A stretch of 64,000 bases of DNA, taken from the NCBI RefSeq assembly GCF_001500065.1, contig NZ_LQIN01000012.1:124001-188000 (forward strand), given 5' to 3'. The stretch comes from Mycobacterium sp. IS-3022 (lineage in GTDB: Bacteria > Actinomycetota > Actinomycetes > Mycobacteriales > Mycobacteriaceae). Shown piece by piece: positions 63,832 to 64,000 of this stretch (position 1 is its first letter; the number at the start of each line of letters is the position of its first letter). Under the pieces are notes generated by a model. That model was not told the DNA's origin, did not search any database, and saw only the letters and a list, made by a program, of their open reading frames with translations. The position numbers were made by a program, and so were the translations under genes.

Positions 63832-64000
63832 ATGCCCTTTGTCGCGTCGATCGGCACGTACCTGCCGTGTTGGGGTACGCCCCAACGCCGCGTGCCCGGC
63901 GACGACGAGGACGCGATCACCTTGGCCGTCGAGGCGGGCCGGGCGGCGTTGATCGCCAGCGGAGCCGTGGAGCGCGTGGTGCTGGTCAGCCGCGATCTGC
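63832..64000 (+). CDS. Thiolase-fold (KAS III/HMG-CoA synthase-like) protein, 5' part
   Basis: ATG 63832 with GAGGAAGAG upstream; the frame stays open to the right edge, so only 56 residues are visible. They read PFVASIGTYLPCWG, DEDAITLAVEAGRAAL and VERVVLVSRDL, the first beta-alpha units of a ketoacyl-synthase-III/HMG-CoA-synthase type protein, a group often fused to or paired with DUF35 domains. The active site lies outside the window. Same direction as the CoA-transferase, 18 nt gap. Confidence 0.6.
   Translation, partial: MPFVASIGTYLPCWGTPQRRVPGDDEDAITLAVEAGRAALIASGAVERVVLVSRDL

Noticed and set aside
1-64000. Mobile elements, CRISPR arrays, tRNA or rRNA genes
   Set aside because: No transposase or integrase motifs, no regularly spaced repeats and no cloverleaf-like or rRNA-like stretches were noticed on reading both strands. 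The 49-bp hairpin repeats are only two and 3 kb apart.

Overview
The window is GC-rich actinobacterial DNA, most likely from an environmental Mycobacterium/Mycolicibacterium relative. Pointers are two mycofactocin-type short-chain dehydrogenases, two LLM-class (F420-type) oxidoreductases, many FadE-type acyl-CoA dehydrogenases, several mycobacterial P450/ferredoxin pairs, frequent GTG starts and very tight ATGA/GTGA/TGATG gene overlaps. No tRNA, rRNA, transposase, phage gene or CRISPR array was seen, and no gene-free stretch reaches 300 bases. The whole window reads as one large catabolic/oxidative island for a hydrophobic, CoA-activated, probably polycyclic (sterol- or terpenoid-like) substrate. 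The substrate itself cannot be read from the sequence.

Layout. 1-14.6 kb: end of a thiolase, an acyl-CoA dehydrogenase, a mycofactocin-type SDR and a P450 that share a 16-bp operator with a TetR gene between them, a second TetR with a coupled small protein, a quinone-oxidoreductase-like MDR, a kinase-like phosphotransferase overlapping an acyl-CoA dehydrogenase (an ACAD10/11- or LvaA/LvaC-like pair), a third TetR, a VOC protein, an LLM oxidoreductase, an epimerase-like reductase and a FadE29-like dehydrogenase. 14.7-22.5 kb: an alpha/beta hydrolase, then an operon of an AveC-like membrane protein with a NorQ-type AAA+ ATPase and a NorD-type VWA protein. A duplicated AveC-like/TetR module follows, then a bacterial relative of the emopamil-binding (sterol isomerase) family. 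22.5-31.9 kb: an aldehyde dehydrogenase, two paralogous Rieske oxygenase alpha subunits each followed by a paralogous ~112-residue protein of unknown function, an amidohydrolase without its HxH motif, a MarR regulator, a KshB-like flavin/iron-sulfur reductase, an SDR and a TauD-type dioxygenase. 32-43.7 kb: P450/ferredoxin/DUF1330 genes, two further P450s around a ferredoxin, two 6PGDH-fold dehydrogenases, hydrolases, a natural DUF35-thiolase fusion (retro-aldolase-like), another ferredoxin and a lone NuoF-like flavoprotein. 43.7-57 kb: a hydrolase, a Rieske ferredoxin, a canonical and a ligand-poor amidohydrolase, a FadE28/FadE29-like pair, a crotonase without the usual glutamates, another FadE, an SDR, an LLM oxidoreductase, a sulfotransferase, a TIM-barrel protein and a DUF1214-like protein. 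57-64 kb: a secreted protein, a P450 with ferredoxin and mycofactocin-type SDR, another SDR, an aldehyde dehydrogenase, a class III CoA-transferase and the start of a thiolase-fold (KAS III/HMG-CoA synthase-like) gene.

How it may work together (inference). P450s and Rieske oxygenases oxidise the substrate, fed by local ferredoxins, the KshB-like reductase and perhaps the NuoF-like protein. SDRs and aldehyde dehydrogenases carry alcohols to acids. CoA-transferase, acyl-CoA dehydrogenases, crotonase and the thiolase/DUF35 aldolase shorten side chains. Amidohydrolase-family and alpha/beta hydrolases open or cleave intermediates. Regulation looks modular: distinct palindromic motifs recur at different promoters, including one for the first TetR, one for the AveC/TetR modules, one probably for MarR, and a GAGAA-N5-TTCTC motif at three distant promoters. 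The least understood parts are AveC-NorQ-NorD, the EBP-like protein, and the Rieske/small-partner pairs.
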